Assembly (NCBI GenBank): GCA_016190895.1
Contig: JACPPR010000053.1
Coordinates: 1-41,637 of the forward strand
From: Chloroflexota bacterium
GTDB taxonomy: Bacteria; Chloroflexota; Dehalococcoidia; Dehalococcoidales; UBA2162
Reading direction: 5' to 3'
Length of the DNA: 41,637 nucleotides
In this document: positions 1 through 8,639 of the stretch, piece after piece
Layout: every line of letters begins with the position of its first letter
How positions within the stretch are numbered: position 1 is the first letter of the stretch
Position numbers and translations under genes: made by a program
The notes under the pieces: generated by a model
The model's input: only the letters and a program-made list of their open reading frames with translations
Told to the model about the DNA's origin: nothing
The model's database searches: none

Positions 1-70
1 CCCTTCACTACGTCCAGGGTCAGTGAAAACTAAGGCGAAGGGTAAAATCGAGGAGAGGGAGTTATAACCA

Positions 71-373
71 GTGGCAAAGAGAAAAGTCAGGGAAACCAAG
101 ACGACGCTGCGGCCGAGGCGACCGAGGTACACACCCAGCCGTAAGGTTTGCGCTTTTTGTGCCGGCAAGGTAGCGTTGATAGATTACAAGGATGTCGAGA
201 GACTGCGCGGCTTCATATCCGACCGGGCCAAGATATCTCCGCGGAGGAGAACCGGCACCTGCGCCAGACACCAGCGCGCCGTGGCAGTAGCCATAAAAAG
301 AGCGCGTCACCTGGCTTTGCTGCCCTATGTGCCGTCTCATATGCACAGAGTGGAGACTGTAGCCGCCGGTTAG
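71..373 (+). CDS. rpsR: 30S ribosomal protein S18 (GTG start)
   Basis: Translation [71 protein letters not shown]... has the S18 core (IDYKDVxxLxxFIS..KI.PRR.TG.CxxHQR). Confidence 0.96.
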   Translation: MAKRKVRETKTTLRPRRPRYTPSRKVCAFCAGKVALIDYKDVERLRGFISDRAKISPRRRTGTCARHQRAVAVAIKRARHLALLPYVPSHMHRVETVAAG

Positions 374-382
374 TCGCACTAC

Positions 383-500
383 CTTCTCTCTCCCCTTGCG
401 GGAGAGAGCTAGCGTGAGGGGTGAACTATGTCAGATTCACCCTCACCCCCGTATCAAGTACGGGGGCAGGCTTTAATCCTCTCCCGTCAAGGGAGAGGGG
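383..500. repeat. Dispersed 'CTCTCCCCTTGCGGGAGAG...CACCCTCACCCC...CTCCCGTCAAGGGAGAGGGG' repeat, copy 1
   Basis: Nested inverted repeats; related copies at 9381..9648, 28490..28672 and 30858..30981. Confidence 0.8.
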
Positions 501-546
501 GGACTGTGAAGTGACGCGAACTTTTTGTAACTAATAAGGGGTAAGA

Positions 547-687
547 ATGCCAAAGAGGACTTATCAACCGAAGAAAATCCCGCGCAAACGCGAGCATGGC
601 TTTTTAAAAAGAATGAGCAGCCGGGGTGGGCGGGATGTCTTAAAAGCAAGACGGCTCAAAGGGCGTCTGCGCTTGACCGTGGTCTAG
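547..687 (+). CDS. rpmH: 50S ribosomal protein L34
   Basis: Manual translation [46 protein letters not shown]; canonical L34. Not in the ORF track because it is short. Confidence 0.96.
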   Translation: MPKRTYQPKKIPRKREHGFLKRMSSRGGRDVLKARRLKGRLRLTVV

Positions 688-813
688 TTAGCTCATACTT
701 GGTGGCGCACAGGCGTCCCCGCCTGTGCGAACCCGGGACAGCGCAGATTTACACAAGCAGGTACACCAGTTCCTGCAATATAACTCTGTCGCTAAGTCCG
801 GGTGGAGGCAGCA

Positions 814-1200
814 ATGAGGAAGGAAGAGCGTCTTACCAAGCCGCAGCAATATGCCTCCGTTTACCACAAAGGTATCTCACGGGCATCCACTTTACTGGTG
901 CTGAGGGCTTTGCCTAACGGGCTGACCTTGTCCCGGTTCGGCTTCTCTGTCAGCAAACGCGTGGGTGGGGCAGTCATCAGAAACCATATTAAACGTCTGC
1001 TGCGGGAAATTGTCCGCGTTATGCCGGTCAAACCGGGCTGGGACATCGTCTTCATCGTCCGCCCGCCGGCAGCTACCGCCGATTTCGCCACACTCAAAGC
1101 GACTGTCGAAACTTTGCTCGCCCGTAACGGCTTGCTCGAAAGCAAGGCAGAGCCTGAGTCTCTTATGGTCAGTGAAAAGAGGAATCTCGAGACCGTTTAG
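814..1200 (+). CDS. rnpA: Ribonuclease P protein component
   Basis: MRKEERLTKPQQYASVYHKG...RFGFSVSKRVGGAVIRNHIKRLLREIVR; RNase P protein signature; follows rpmH. Confidence 0.95.
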   Translation: MRKEERLTKPQQYASVYHKGISRASTLLVLRALPNGLTLSRFGFSVSKRVGGAVIRNHIKRLLREIVRVMPVKPGWDIVFIVRPPAATADFATLKATVETLLARNGLLESKAEPESLMVSEKRNLETV

Positions 1201-1224
1201 GCTTCCCCTTGAAGCACAATTCTC

Positions 1225-1330
1225 CATTCCGTGCTTGACACGGAATCCAGAAAAGCCGCCTCTGCTGTTAGTTTACGATTCTGGATACCGACCCCGTATC
1301 GGGTACGGGGCAGGCGTTTCGTCGGTATGA
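1225..1330. repeat. Dispersed palindromic repeat (CATTCCGTG-CTTGA-CACGGAATCC ... GGATACCGAC...GTCGGTAT)
   Basis: Two hairpin-forming inverted repeats with a nested CCCCGTATCGGGTACGGGGCAGGC unit; related copies at 27508..27590 and 38063..38159. Confidence 0.7.
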
Positions 1331-1379
1331 AGGAATATCGATAAACAGCTGAGACATTAAAGAAGGTTAGCGCCGGATT

Positions 1380-1589
1380 ATGAAAAGCCTTGCATTAGGA
1401 CTAATCAAACTCTACCAGCGAACCATCTCCCAGGCCTTGCCGCCGACCTGCCGCTTTTTGCCGACCTGTTCTCAATACACTTACGAGGCAATCAGCAAGT
1501 ACGGCTTGCTCAAAGGGGGGTGGCTGGGCGCCAAACGCCTCGCCCGCTGCCACCCCTTCCACCCCGGCGGCTATGACCCCGTGCCCTGA
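1380..1589 (+). CDS. yidD: Membrane protein insertion efficiency factor YidD
   Basis: [62 protein letters not shown] is a canonical YidD sequence. Confidence 0.96.
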   Translation: MKSLALGLIKLYQRTISQALPPTCRFLPTCSQYTYEAISKYGLLKGGWLGAKRLARCHPFHPGGYDPVP

Positions 1590-1796
1590 AGACGGGGTTC
1601 GAGCTAGGTACCGCCCAGTGAACCCCTGCGAACTTTTGCAGAACTCTTTCCAAACAAAAGCGAACTCTGTTATTTAAACCTTTCTTTAATAGCTCCGCTC
1701 CTTATTAAAGGAAAATGGCATTTTGTTTAATGACGGCTACTTTTACCAGCGTACCTGACCTGACTCTCTCGTCATCTGCTGCTTACATCCAATATC

Positions 1797-1827
1797 TTGC
1801 CAATGTTGTCTAGACAAGTGATGGCAA
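1797..1827. promoter_or_regulatory. Putative HicB operator (imperfect palindrome upstream of hicA)
   Basis: TTGCCA-atg-TTGTCTAGACAA-gtga-TGGCAA, about 19 bp upstream of the hicA ATG. Confidence 0.45.
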
Positions 1828-1845
1828 TAGTGATACCATTGAACC

Positions 1846-2085
1846 ATGAAAGCCATGGAGAAGCTCGTCGAGCAGATGAGGGGAAACCCTAAAGATGTAA
1901 GATTCAGAGACCTATGCAAAGTTTGCGACTATTACTTCGGCAAACCCCGCCAAAAGGGAAGCCATCGAATATACAGGACACCCTGGCAGGGCGACCCGAG
2001 AATAAATATCCAGGATGATAACGGCAAAGCCAAAGCCTACCAGGTGAGGCAAGTATTACAGGCGGTAGAGAAATTAGGAGGTTAG
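1846..2085 (+). CDS. hicA: HicA-family toxin
   Basis: 79 aa with GSHRIYRTP...IQDDNGKAKAYQVRQVLQAVEKLGG (HicA dsRBD-like fold, catalytic His in GSH); directly upstream of HicB. Confidence 0.85.
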   Translation: MKAMEKLVEQMRGNPKDVRFRDLCKVCDYYFGKPRQKGSHRIYRTPWQGDPRINIQDDNGKAKAYQVRQVLQAVEKLGG

Positions 2086-2087
2086 GG

Positions 2088-2405
2088 ATGGACAAGTATA
2101 CATATCGGGTTACATGGTCGGAAGAAGACGGTCAATATGTTGGATTGTGTGCTGAGTTTCCCAGCCTCAGCTGGCTGGCGGATACTCAGGAAGCAGCTCT
2201 AGCCGGCATCAGGGATATGGTCAAGCAGGTTATCCAGGACATGAAATCAACTGGAGAGCCTATACCACAGCCCCTGGCAACCAGAAGTTATTCTGGCAAA
2301 TTTACGGTCCGTGTCCCGCCAGATGTGCATAGGAAACTCCAGATACAGGCCGCAGAATCCAACGTCAGCTTCAACCGCCTTATCAGTTCCAAGCTGTCCC
2401 AATAA
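2088..2405 (+). CDS. hicB: HicB-family antitoxin
   Basis: YTYRVTWSEEDGQYVGLCAEFPSLSWLADTQEAALAGIRDMV... followed by an RHH-like C-terminus (VRVPPDVHRKLQIQAAESNVSFNRLISSKL). Confidence 0.87.
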   Translation: MDKYTYRVTWSEEDGQYVGLCAEFPSLSWLADTQEAALAGIRDMVKQVIQDMKSTGEPIPQPLATRSYSGKFTVRVPPDVHRKLQIQAAESNVSFNRLISSKLSQ

Positions 2406-2660
2406 AAAGCCCTGGTAGTTATCCCGGTGCTCTCACACGTAATGCATCGGGGATTGCTATAGACGGAGTTGGTATGGCTACGACTGGAGAAATTAAGGAA
2501 CTGACAACGGTGGATGCCTGGCTTGGCGCATAGAACTGCGCCGGATTTAGACTTCGGTTCAGGAAGAGATTTTGGTCAAAAATGGAATAAAATCTGATAG
2601 CCCCACAAGGAGAAGTTCGAAATGTCAAAATGAGCTGTTCATAACAAATGGGTCTGTAAA

Positions 2661-3119
2661 ATGGGGATAGCACCACAAATCGCTGACTATATGCAAAGAG
2701 CAATTGACAGCAGCGGGCCTGCGGACAAGAAAATCATAATGCCGGAGGACTTCGCGAAACACTGTCAGGAGCCTAAGGTTATCTGGGCCGGACACAAGAA
2801 CTTGTCGATAGCCGATCTTACTCCCACCATGCACGATAGAGCTCGGAACAAGGCCATACAGACCGAAGACCTGAAGTTTCTCTTGTCAAAAGGGAATGAC
2901 TTCGTTAAGGCCTATTATATGCACTTCATTCTGGATTACTTGAACCATCCTACTATTCGTGAATTCATGAAGCAGGGAGATTCCATATCAGATTGCGTTG
3001 ATAAGTACGTAAAGAACAAGGTCGTTACTTTCCCAGGAACCAACCAAAGCCTGTCGGCGGTGGTTGAATTCTTGAAAGCCAACTCTGAGGAACTGCAGGC
3101 TGAATACAATCTGAAGTGA
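2661..3119 (+). CDS. Hypothetical protein, 152 aa
   Basis: Intact ORF 24 nt upstream of the LMW-PTP gene, same strand; no family recognised. Confidence 0.6.
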   Translation: MGIAPQIADYMQRAIDSSGPADKKIIMPEDFAKHCQEPKVIWAGHKNLSIADLTPTMHDRARNKAIQTEDLKFLLSKGNDFVKAYYMHFILDYLNHPTIREFMKQGDSISDCVDKYVKNKVVTFPGTNQSLSAVVEFLKANSEELQAEYNLK

Positions 3120-3143
3120 CTTTATCATAGCTGAGGTAGCGAA

Positions 3144-3599
3144 TTGGACGAACAAAATCCTCGAAAGAAAATCCTGCTCGTGTGTGGCGGGAACACCTGC
3201 CGTTCGCCAATGGCCAAAGTTATCTTCGAACAGAAACTCGAAGCAATAGGCAAACTGGACGAGTTTGAAACTGACTCTGCGGCATACGACGGCCCGACAT
3301 ACCAGAATGCTACTAAGGAAGCCAGGCAAGCCATGATAGCATTGTATGGGAAAGACCTGCTCGCTTCACATCAGGCGAAGAAGCTCACAGCTGACTTGAT
3401 GCAACAGGCTGACCTGATACTGGTCATGTCGGATAGGATGAAAAAGGGATTGCCAGCAGAAAAGACATACACTCTCAAGGAATATGCCGGAGAGACAGGG
3501 AGCATTGCCGACCCCTTTGGTGGTGACGTAGCCACTTATCTCAAAACGGCGAAGGAGATTTCAAACGCGGCAGACAAGATGATCCCAAAGCTCAAATAG
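3144..3599 (+). CDS. Low-molecular-weight protein tyrosine phosphatase family (TTG start)
   Basis: KILLVCGGNTCRSPMA (C-x5-R P-loop) and C-terminal IADPFGGD general-acid motif. Confidence 0.88.
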   Translation: MDEQNPRKKILLVCGGNTCRSPMAKVIFEQKLEAIGKLDEFETDSAAYDGPTYQNATKEARQAMIALYGKDLLASHQAKKLTADLMQQADLILVMSDRMKKGLPAEKTYTLKEYAGETGSIADPFGGDVATYLKTAKEISNAADKMIPKLK

Positions 3600-3716
3600 A
3601 TGAAAAGATGAAGGATCCAGAAGCCAAGTCAGCGGTCATATGTCGAAAGCTAACTCAAACGCCCTAGTTCTAGTCAAGTACCGCCCAGACAGTTTTCAGC
3701 CCGTCTAGGTGACATT

Positions 3717-4277
3717 TCACTTTCGGGGGCGCGCCCCCTTCCCCTCCCCCGCCCGTTCCTGTTCCTCATAGGTCTTCTGGACGAAGCCGGCCAGGGTTGT
3801 TTCCACCTGGCTAATCAAGTTTTCCGCTTCTCGCTGGGCTGGCACCTGCCAGAAATCGCGCTTCTTGACATCTGCAAACCAGCGTTTGATTTTCTCAAGG
3901 TCGCCTTCCAGTTCTTCGATTTCCTGGAAGTTGAACTCCTTCATATGGGTCTCTCTTTCGATATGCTTCAAAGCCTTGTGGCATTCCCCGATTATGCCGG
4001 AATACTCCCGTTCCCTTTCCTCTCTGAACCGGCCTATGTTGCGTTGTTCCTGAGCCTCGCTGAAGTGGGTGAGAGTATATAGGTTGGCGGTGCCCTCTAG
4101 CTCCTCGACGCTACGCATAATACCGGTAATAGCGTCGATTAGCGGCTCAGTTTTGGGCAGCAGCCAGCCGGTGCCCTCTACGGAGAGAGCGCCTACCTTC
4201 TTTAGCTGGCGCCAGATGAACACGCGCTTCCGGGAAGGTTCAGGAGGCAGCCAGTAGGTAAACAGTAACCACTCCAT
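3717..4277 (-). CDS. ChrB N-terminal-like protein (chromate-resistance-associated family)
   Basis: MEWLLFTYWLPPEPSRKRVFIWRQLKKVGALSVEGTGWLLPKTEP...; start placed at 4277 because of upstream AAGGGG; supplied ORF extends to 4364. Confidence 0.6.
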   Translation of the reverse strand: MEWLLFTYWLPPEPSRKRVFIWRQLKKVGALSVEGTGWLLPKTEPLIDAITGIMRSVEELEGTANLYTLTHFSEAQEQRNIGRFREEREREYSGIIGECHKALKHIERETHMKEFNFQEIEELEGDLEKIKRWFADVKKRDFWQVPAQREAENLISQVETTLAGFVQKTYEEQERAGEGKGARPRK

Positions 4278-4354
4278 AATTACCCCTTGACAAGTATTAT
4301 AGCAGAATGTAACATCTGAGTTATAGGTAACAGTTGTTACAAAGATAATTATCG

Positions 4355-4762
4355 ATGAACGCAACGAATAAACAGGCTTCCTGCGGCACCTGCACTTTGA
4401 AGCTGGTCAGCATTGCTTACAAGCGCGTTCCCTGCTTCCGGCTGGTGCGTGAGCCGATGCTGGCGGGAATGCGCTACTTCGTGGCTATTCACCATATCAA
4501 TGTCAACGACCAGCAATTCCCGGTAGCAGCCTGTCACGGCTGTGTCCGCTTCTATAAGGCTGCCCTGGTGGGGAAATCAGCTTCTTTCCGTTGGCTTCAT
4601 CGCCGGATGAACCGGCTGTTCGATTATTTTCTGGAAGGGAAAATCGTCACGCCGGAGGAATTGAGCCAGGCGAAGGCCTATGCCCGGGCAGCCACTAAAG
4701 GGACTCTGAGCCAGGAAGAAATCGATGACTGGATGAAAGGCATGAAGAGAATCGGACTCTAG
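4355..4762 (+). CDS. Hypothetical protein with two CxxC motifs
   Basis: SCGTC ... CHGCVRFYK; intact 135 aa ORF divergent from the ChrB-like gene. Confidence 0.55.
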   Translation: MNATNKQASCGTCTLKLVSIAYKRVPCFRLVREPMLAGMRYFVAIHHINVNDQQFPVAACHGCVRFYKAALVGKSASFRWLHRRMNRLFDYFLEGKIVTPEELSQAKAYARAATKGTLSQEEIDDWMKGMKRIGL

Positions 4763-4891
4763 TAGCCTATACTTGTTATGTTCCGGCATAGCACAGGCGG
4801 GGACGCCCCGTATCAAGTACGGGGCAGGCTCTGTGCCACCAAAAGAATAGGCGCTATGTAATACCAGGTGTGGACTGACAAGATAGTCACA

Positions 4892-4929
4892 AATATGGGG
4901 AGAGGCACTCGGGTGGCTCTCCCCATATT
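4892..4929. terminator. Bidirectional hairpin terminator candidate
   Basis: AATATGGGGAGAG ... CTCTCCCCATATT (13-bp perfect stem, 12-nt loop) between convergent genes. Confidence 0.6.
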
Positions 4930-4975
4930 AATGTTGCCCGGAGATCTCGGTTTCAGCCGGTCTTCCTAATAATTC

Positions 4976-5965
4976 CTAATAATTATAGTCGACTCCACCA
5001 CCCGGCGGAGGTGTGGTAGGCGGTGGGGTGGTGGGCTGCTGGGTGGTGGTCGCAGTTATTGTAATTGTTACTTTTGCCGTTACGGGCGGCTCGAGCGGGG
5101 TATGATTGTTATTGACCAGTTGTACCCCGAAGGTGTGCGTGCCGGCGCTGAGATTATCCCAGACTATAGAAGTCCCGGGGTCGGCCTTATAGGTGCCCGG
5201 AGCGGTTACTGCCCCCTTGCCCGGGGTAGTCGGAATTTCCACATCCAGGTAGTAGTGTAAGTGTCCCTGTCCGGCGACGTTCGTCTGACCGGGCGGTACC
5301 AGCTGGAGGTTGCCCACGTTTACCGACACAGTGACGCTGCCCGGAGGTAACGAGGCATTGGCCGCCGGTGAGGTGATGGTTAGCGTTGGCGCCGGTGCCG
5401 GTGCCGGTGCAGGTGACGGCGTCGTGGTAGGCGTGCTCGGTGCGGTTACCGTAACCGTTACTTTTGCCGTTACGGGCGGCTCGAGCGGGGTATGATTGTT
5501 ATTGACCAGTTGTACCCCGAAGGTGTGCGTGCCGGGCGTGAGGTTATCCCAGGTCATTGTGGTGCCCGGGTCGACCTTATACGTACCCGGAGCGGTTACT
5601 GCTGCCTTGCCAGGGGTGGTCGGAATTTCCACATCCTTATAGTAATGCAGGTGTCCCTGTCCGGCGACGTTCGTTTGACCGGGCGGTGCCAGCCGGAAGT
5701 TGCCCACGTTCACTGACACCGTGACGCTGCCCGGAGCTAACGAGGCGTTGACCACTGGTGAGTTGATGGTTAGCGTTGGCGCCGGCGCCGGTGCTGGTGA
5801 CGGTGGTGGGGTCGTTACGGGAGGTTGGGTGGCCGGTGGGGCGGTGGGGCTGGGTGCGGCAGGCGGCGCACACGCTCCTATCAAGAGCAGAGCCACCACA
5901 AGGGAGGTCAGGGCTATCGCGCAAATATTTCTTCGACTTAATATCATTCGCTTCATACTCTTCAT
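4976..5965 (-). CDS. Lipoprotein with two tandem ~130-aa domains and P/A/T-rich linkers
   Basis: Lipobox LLLIGAC; domain 'TLTINSPVVNASLAPGSVTVSVNVGNFRLAPPGQTNVAGQGHLHYY' is present twice; RBS AGGAGGG before ATG at 5965. Confidence 0.85.
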   Translation of the reverse strand: MKSMKRMILSRRNICAIALTSLVVALLLIGACAPPAAPSPTAPPATQPPVTTPPPSPAPAPAPTLTINSPVVNASLAPGSVTVSVNVGNFRLAPPGQTNVAGQGHLHYYKDVEIPTTPGKAAVTAPGTYKVDPGTTMTWDNLTPGTHTFGVQLVNNNHTPLEPPVTAKVTVTVTAPSTPTTTPSPAPAPAPAPTLTITSPAANASLPPGSVTVSVNVGNLQLVPPGQTNVAGQGHLHYYLDVEIPTTPGKGAVTAPGTYKADPGTSIVWDNLSAGTHTFGVQLVNNNHTPLEPPVTAKVTITITATTTQQPTTPPPTTPPPGGGVDYNY

Positions 5966-6365
5966 ACTATTGCTCCCTCCTGTTGATAACATTACTTACC
6001 CTGCCAGACTAACAGGCTGGCTGATTAATATTAAGAGCATATCAAACACAGTGTCAAGAAGTTATAACATTGGCAAGCGATTGGTTACAAAATTGTTACA
6101 TTTCTCTTCCTGGCTCAAATAACATGGGAAGATACCCTGTTCCGGCTATGGCTACCGCCCGCCCTTTAATATGCACCGCGGGGTTGCCGAACAGTTGGTA
6201 AGATGCTATACTCTTACGGCAAGGATTCTAAGGGCCTGTCCTGAGGGAAGTCGAAGGAATGTAAAACAAACTCGCCTCTTTGTGGGGCTTGTTCGGCGCA
6301 CCGGTAGACAGTTAATCGATTAGTAATCTCATTTCCCATTTGAATTAATGTTTCCTGGTTGAATA

Positions 6366-7508
6366 GTGAGTAAAATAATTAGAATCAAATCGAAAATAAG
6401 ACCGCAGTTCTGGCTGCTGGCTCTGCTTATTGCCGGACTTGTCTTGTCCGGGTGCATACCCGGCGGCGGAAGCGCGGCCAGGGGCTGGTCAGGTGTGACG
6501 GTAGCCGAGGGCACCGTGTTTCTAGGCTCCATGGACGGGCGGGTTATCGCAGTTAACACAGCTAACGGCACTCTGACATGGTCTGTGCCTCTTCAGCAGC
6601 CTGCCTCCGGGGGTGGAGGCTTTGGCTGTGGAGGGCCGACTTCGGTTCCCGTGGTCATCTATAGCACCCCGGTTACCAATGGAGACATTGTCTACATCAG
6701 CGGTTATAACGGTAAACTTTATGCCATCAGTTCCAGCACGCGGCTATCCAAGGAAACAGATTTACGTAAGGATGACAAGTCTCTGCCGGGTGCCCTTATC
6801 GGCGGCCCGGTCGTGGCTCAGGAAAAGGTCTATGCCGGTTCTTCAGATGGTCTGGTCTACGCTCTGAGTACAGTCAGCCTCGATAAGCGGTGGCAGTTTG
6901 CTACCGGAGACAAAATCTGGTCGACTCCGTCTGTCGTTGGAGACACCGTCTATGTTACCTCCTTCGATAAGAAAATCTATGCTCTGAACGCAGGCGATGG
7001 CAGCCAGAAGTGGGAATTCAAGACGGACGGCGCCATCGTCTCCTCACCTGTCATCGATGGGGGCACCGTCTATTTCGGCTCCCTGGACAGGTATTTTTAT
7101 GCGCTGAATGCGGCCGATGGCAGCCTGAAATGGAAATTTTTAGCCAAAAACTGGTTCTGGTCCAAACCGGTAACGCATAATGGCGTTGTTTATGCAGTGA
7201 ATCTCGATGGCAAAGTCTATGCCATCGATGCCGGAAGCGGAGAGAAACTGGTCGAGTTCGACCTGGGTGCCCCAGCTTCGGCGGCTCCGGTGCTGGTCGA
7301 CAGCCAGGTAATTGTGGTAACCGAGGCGGGAGTGGTCTACAGCCTGGACACCGCCAGTCGCGAGCAGAAGCGGCTGGCCGAATTGGGCGATAAGGTGTAT
7401 GCTTCCCCGGCTGCCAGCGCTGGCAAAGTTTACATTCACACCAATAGTAACAAGCTCTATGAGGTCGACGCCCAATCCGGAGCCAAACGGGAATTTAGCA
7501 TAAAATAG
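6366..7508 (+). CDS. PQQ-repeat beta-propeller lipoprotein (BamB-like, GTG start)
   Basis: Signal plus lipobox LVLSGC; repeated 'GTVYFGSLDRYFYALNAADGSLKWKF' PQQ-like blades. Confidence 0.85.
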   Translation: MSKIIRIKSKIRPQFWLLALLIAGLVLSGCIPGGGSAARGWSGVTVAEGTVFLGSMDGRVIAVNTANGTLTWSVPLQQPASGGGGFGCGGPTSVPVVIYSTPVTNGDIVYISGYNGKLYAISSSTRLSKETDLRKDDKSLPGALIGGPVVAQEKVYAGSSDGLVYALSTVSLDKRWQFATGDKIWSTPSVVGDTVYVTSFDKKIYALNAGDGSQKWEFKTDGAIVSSPVIDGGTVYFGSLDRYFYALNAADGSLKWKFLAKNWFWSKPVTHNGVVYAVNLDGKVYAIDAGSGEKLVEFDLGAPASAAPVLVDSQVIVVTEAGVVYSLDTASREQKRLAELGDKVYASPAASAGKVYIHTNSNKLYEVDAQSGAKREFSIK

Positions 7509-7511
7509 TAA

Positions 7512-7655
7512 GGTTCAAATGACAAAGCTCAAAGGACAAATAAAGCCCAAAGCCCAAATGACAAAGTAAGGCAATTGGATTTTGGCAATTGATTTGATAT
7601 TTGGGTTTTGACATTTGGATTTGTTTAGAGTTTAGGATTTCGAGCTTAGGATTTA
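7512..7655. repeat. Low-complexity dispersed repeat (CAAATGACAAAGCTCAAAGG... / ...TTTGGGTTTTGACATTTGGATTTG)
   Basis: Left arm roughly complementary to right arm; similar sequence at 38163..38205 just before another CDS. Confidence 0.6.
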
Positions 7656-7670
7656 AGAGAGGTAGATTCG

Positions 7671-8639
7671 GTGAGTATTGGGGGACTCTGGGACTTAATC
7701 ATATTGAACCCGATGGTGAATGTCCTCATCATCTTATCTAACTATCTCTTTGACAATTTCGGGCTGACCATTATCGTGTTAACTATTCTGGTCAACCTCG
7801 TTACGTACCCGCTGACGCTGAAGCAGCTCAAGGCGAGCAAGGCGATGCAGGACGTCCAGGGCAAAGTTGCCGAACTTCGCAAAAAGTATGCTAAAGACAG
7901 GCAGAGACTCGCTCAGGAGCAGATGAAGCTATTCAAGGAATCGGGGGTGAGTCCCGCTGGGTGTGTGCTGCCGATGCTGATTCAGATGCCTGTCTGGATA
8001 GTCCTTTACCAATCGATTATCCGTGTAATGGCAGCCGCCCCGGAGGAATTTCTCAATCTTTCCCAGCGCCTCTATACTAACTGGCCGGTTGTGTTTACCC
8101 AGCTACCCCTGGCGCACCGCTTTCTCTGGTTAGACCTGGCCGTCCCTGATATGATTATGGCGATTCTGACCGGCGCTAGCATGTGGGTACAGCAAAAGAT
8201 GACGGCTCCGCCCACCACCGACCCCCAGCAGCGGGCGCAGAGCGAGATGATGCAGTGGATGATGCCGATAATGTTCGGCTTGCTCGGACTCACTTTCCCC
8301 AGCGGTCTATCTCTCTACTGGGTAACTTCGACCACCATCAGGATTATTATGCAGTATTTCGCTACCGGGTGGGGAGGTCTGACTTTTCCGAAGCTGGGCG
8401 GCATGGGTAGCAAGGATAAAGAAATTAAAGGGCGGATAGTACGGCAGAAGAAACCATTGACGGCGGCGGATACCAGCGCCGATATCGTTATTAAGCCGGA
8501 GTCCGCTAAAGGAGAGGGGACTGAAGATGGAAAGTCTGGAGATAAGCGCCAGGACGGTGGAGGAAGCTATCCAAAAGGCTCTAGACCAATTAGGCGCCAG
8601 CCGGGAGGAGGTCGAGGTAACCGTCGTCAAAGAGGGTAA
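7671..8639 (+). CDS. yidC: YidC/Oxa1 membrane protein insertase
   Basis: FDNFGLTIIVLTILVNLVTYPLTLKQLKASKAMQ...ESGVSPAGCVLPMLIQMPVWIVLYQSI; YidC signature. Confidence 0.95.
   Translation: MSIGGLWDLIILNPMVNVLIILSNYLFDNFGLTIIVLTILVNLVTYPLTLKQLKASKAMQDVQGKVAELRKKYAKDRQRLAQEQMKLFKESGVSPAGCVLPMLIQMPVWIVLYQSIIRVMAAAPEEFLNLSQRLYTNWPVVFTQLPLAHRFLWLDLAVPDMIMAILTGASMWVQQKMTAPPTTDPQQRAQSEMMQWMMPIMFGLLGLTFPSGLSLYWVTSTTIRIIMQYFATGWGGLTFPKLGGMGSKDKEIKGRIVRQKKPLTAADTSADIVIKPESAKGEGTEDGKSGDKRQDGGGSYPKGSRPIRRQPGGGRGNRRQRG

Noticed and set aside
1-33. Possible 3' end of an upstream gene (e.g. ssb) before rpsR
   Set aside because: Only about 10 codons (..FTTSRVSEN*) are visible; not enough to support a call.
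5310-6012. Plus-strand Gly/Ala/Val-rich ORFs opposite the lipoprotein gene
   Set aside because: Shadow ORFs of the repetitive, GC-rich minus-strand CDS; no RBS or recognisable domain.
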